Under the pieces are notes generated by a model, which was not told where the DNA came from, did no database searches, and saw only the letters and a program-made list of their open reading frames with translations. The translations under genes and the position numbers were made by a program. From VXYL01 sp965116935 (GTDB lineage Bacteria > Pseudomonadota > Gammaproteobacteria > Pseudomonadales > Azotimanducaceae), in the NCBI GenBank assembly GCA_965116935.1, contig OZ220737.1, positions 3,844,001 to 3,908,000 on the forward strand: 64,000 nt of DNA, read 5' to 3'. Positions 62,124-64,000 of the stretch are shown in pieces; position 1 is the stretch's first letter, and each line of letters starts with the position of its first letter.

Positions 62124-63836
62124 TAGTTCCTGTCCGTAAACGCCGTTTTGGCGGCAAGGAGAGCGCGTTCGGGAGAGTGCCTGGGGGTTTCGGGCGGATG
62201 CTTTCGGTGCCGCAGGAAGGCTCTTTTGCAGGCGTGACGGTCGAGTGTGGCGCTTTGCACGGGGTTTTCGTCGCGAGTCGGACGCGCGGGCGAGGGGAGC
62301 CATCGCGTTCCGTCCGGGACGCGGCGCTGGCCGTTTCGGCGGCGCTTTCTATCCGGGTCTGGGCAGGAGCCGGACGAGGCGGGCGAGGTTGTGGGCGAAC
62401 ACGGCCGACTGCACGTAGGCGCGGAACGCCGGCAGTCCCTTCCAGCGGCACAGGCCCAGGCCGAAGCAGCGCTTCAGGTGCGAGATGCCGGCCTCGACGC
62501 CGGCGCGGAAGTTGCGCAGCTGGCGCCGGATCCACGACGACGGCGACATCTCCTCGTCCTTCAGGCCGCGCGTCTTCTGGAACACCGCGTGCCGCACGCC
62601 GAGCGCCTTCGCCGCCTTCAGGTTCTCGCGCGAGGCGTAGCCGCCGTCGAACGCCGCGTGGGTCGGCGCCGCGCCCCAGCGCGCCGCGTGCCGCTCCAGC
62701 ATCGGCAGGCAGCGGGCGCTGTCGGCCGGGTTGCCGTCCTCCACCGCCACGTCCAGAACCAGCCCGCTGCGACCCGTCGCCAGGTTCAGCTTGTGGCCGT
62801 ACTGCGTCCGGCGACCGCCCTTGACGACGATGTCCGTGTGCGGCTCGAAAAGGCTCACGACCTTCTCCTGCGCCGGCACCTTCTCCCCGTCCAGCACCCG
62901 CCGCCGGGTCTGCCCCACCACCCGGCCCAGCAGCCTGTCGCACTCCTCCACCTTCTTCCGCCACGCCTGCCAGCACGCCTCGCCCTCGCCGGCCGCCTCC
63001 ACGGCCGCCAGCGCCGCCGACGCGTACCCCCGCGTCCGCTCCACGATCCGCAGCAGGCGCCGGTACGTCTTCGCCCGGCGCTCCGCGCCGCGCTGCGTCC
63101 GAACCTCCAGCGCCCGCCGCTTCGCCGAACGGCGGTGGTCGCGGAACGACACCGCGTCCGCGCCGAACGACTCCCGCGCCTGAACCAGCAGCCGCGTCAG
63201 AACCCGAACCCCGTCCCACAGCAGCCCGCTGTCCGACGGCTCCAGAATGTTCGTCCGCGTCACCGTGCTGTCCACCCGAACCCGTTCCCCCGACTCCACC
63301 CCCGACGAGCGGGCGGCCGCCAGCAGAACCCCGTTGATCCGCTCCCACGTCTCCGCCCGGATCGACCCCACCGTCGCCTGAAGCGCCGACTTGCCCGGCG
63401 GACGCAGCGCGTCCACCCGCGCGAACCGCTGCGCAGAGCGAGAGTCCCGCAGCAGGAACTCCAGACCCCGGAACGTCTCCTGCCGAAGGTGCCTCAGCAG
63501 CGCGCAGCGAAGAACCGTCTCGCACGACAGACCCCGGCGCCCGACCCCGCCCGGACTCCCGCCAAGGTCCGACGCCACCTCCTCCAGCAGCTCCGGATGC
63601 CCGTCCAGCCACGACGACATCCGCTCCAGGTCGTCCCCCACCGGGTGGTCAACGGCGCAAGGATGGAATAGGCTCAACTGCGTGATGCGTCTCTGGCGCA
63701 TTGCACCTCCGGCGGTTCGGTTCCGTTCGTTCGTTGGGGAACGAGCCAATGGTAGCCGAAACGCCGGACCAAACTCCCCCGAATGAACCCTTTTCCAAGT
63801 TCATTCAGTCCGTTGCGAGTTTACGGACAGGAACTA
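62124..63836. mobile_element. Intact ISNCY-like insertion sequence, 1713 bp, with 6-bp target duplication
   Basis: Perfect inverted ends: TAGTTCCTGTCCGTAAAC on the left (62124-62141) and its reverse complement GTTTACGGACAGGAACTA on the right (63819-63836). GCTAGC precedes the left end (62118-62123) and GCTAGC follows the right end (63837-63842), a 6-bp target duplication. Because GCTAGC is palindromic and AGCT also repeats, 4 bp is an alternative. It encodes one transposase on the minus strand. Clean ends indicate a recent insertion. Confidence 0.9.
62349..63701 (-). CDS. ISNCY-family (ISDol1-like) transposase
   Basis: 450 residues from ATG 63701; the ATG at 63749 is 16 codons upstream. The N-terminal part LSCETVLRCALLRHLRQETFRGLEF is typical. 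The DDE triad is Asp in RVRVDSTVTRTNI, Asp in AAFDGGYASREN and Glu in RAGVEAGISHLKR. HKLNLATGRSGLVLDVAVEDG lies between. The frame is uninterrupted and GC-rich. It cuts and joins DNA at the 18-bp ends described for the element. Confidence 0.92.
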   Translation of the reverse strand: MRQRRITQLSLFHPCAVDHPVGDDLERMSSWLDGHPELLEEVASDLGGSPGGVGRRGLSCETVLRCALLRHLRQETFRGLEFLLRDSRSAQRFARVDALRPPGKSALQATVGSIRAETWERINGVLLAAARSSGVESGERVRVDSTVTRTNILEPSDSGLLWDGVRVLTRLLVQARESFGADAVSFRDHRRSAKRRALEVRTQRGAERRAKTYRRLLRIVERTRGYASAALAAVEAAGEGEACWQAWRKKVEECDRLLGRVVGQTRRRVLDGEKVPAQEKVVSLFEPHTDIVVKGGRRTQYGHKLNLATGRSGLVLDVAVEDGNPADSARCLPMLERHAARWGAAPTHAAFDGGYASRENLKAAKALGVRHAVFQKTRGLKDEEMSPSSWIRRQLRNFRAGVEAGISHLKRCFGLGLCRWKGLPAFRAYVQSAVFAHNLARLVRLLPRPG

Positions 63837-63837
63837 G

Positions 63838-64000
63838 CTAGCTATCGCTAGTGTGCCGTCCCATAAGTTTGACGTACTTCGGGATGCCCAATCCTCGTCC
63901 CGGCCGACCTTTCCGACAGACGGGACGCCGGCGATCGGTCACGGTGGATGGTTCTCGACGACCATGCCGCCCGTGTCCACCATCTACGACGCAGATGCTC
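63838..64000 (-). CDS. Possible C-terminal end of a gene entering from the right
   Basis: On the minus strand a frame is open from the window edge to TAG at 63838. It ends CRKGRPGRGLGIPKYVKLMG then RHTSDS. The last 25 residues look protein-like and highly basic. The stop falls inside the GCTAGC target duplication of the IS, so the IS would have inserted at its very end. The family was not recognised, and the opposite strand is also open here, so the call is weak. Confidence 0.25.
   Translation of the reverse strand, partial: SICVVDGGHGRHGRREPSTVTDRRRPVCRKGRPGRGLGIPKYVKLMGRHTSDS

Overview
This window is high-GC DNA (roughly 60-65% by eye). The large housekeeping genes look proteobacterial, most likely from an uncultured gammaproteobacterium: a three-zinc-finger topA, a type I citrate synthase, and an overlapping selA-selB pair with a separate selC. 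Genus cannot be told from the sequence. Dioxygenases, glutathione transferases, a sulfatase, acyl-CoA carboxyltransferases and an oligopeptide-binding protein suggest a host-associated or marine heterotroph; that is inference.

Layout. 0-12 kb is chromosomal backbone: a secreted-protein start, a universal stress protein, topA, a glutathione transferase, a Phd antitoxin with a broken toxin, a TauD-like dioxygenase, an epoxide-hydrolase-like enzyme, an ATP-grasp-like protein and a DEAD-box helicase. 12-33 kb is accessory and repeat-rich. An enolase-superfamily gene and a 5'-truncated second copy of it flank a two-gene ATPase/DUF4276 module. Then come a RES toxin pair, a candidate selenoprotein, a secreted amidase with a frameshift, several orphan antitoxins, a carboxyltransferase pair and a truncated copy of one of its genes. 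33-52 kb is again backbone: tRNA-Sec, selB and selA, a sulfatase, a 3-hydroxyisobutyrate-dehydrogenase-like gene next to a Ser/Thr kinase, citrate synthase, and a dioxygenase/metallo-hydrolase/solute-binding operon. 52-64 kb is a second accessory block: HigA and BrnT pieces, an ATPase, a dead IS630 copy, a very large single-chain restriction-modification enzyme with a HEPN-type partner, and an apparently intact ISNCY-like insertion sequence with a 6-bp target duplication.

The strongest connected story is selenium. selA, selB and selC lie here, as does a GrdB-family gene split by an in-frame UGA. A hairpin with a GGUCU apical loop begins 11 bases, and its loop 17 bases, after that UGA. No selD was seen. 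The second theme is repeats. At least three palindromic REP-like families recur in almost every intergenic gap. A separate family has inverted arms reading CACACAAACA-TTCGTCCCAC. Arms of this family lie at or close to the breakpoints of truncated gene copies (enolase-superfamily gene, carboxyltransferase, amidase), as if the element moves or captures gene fragments.
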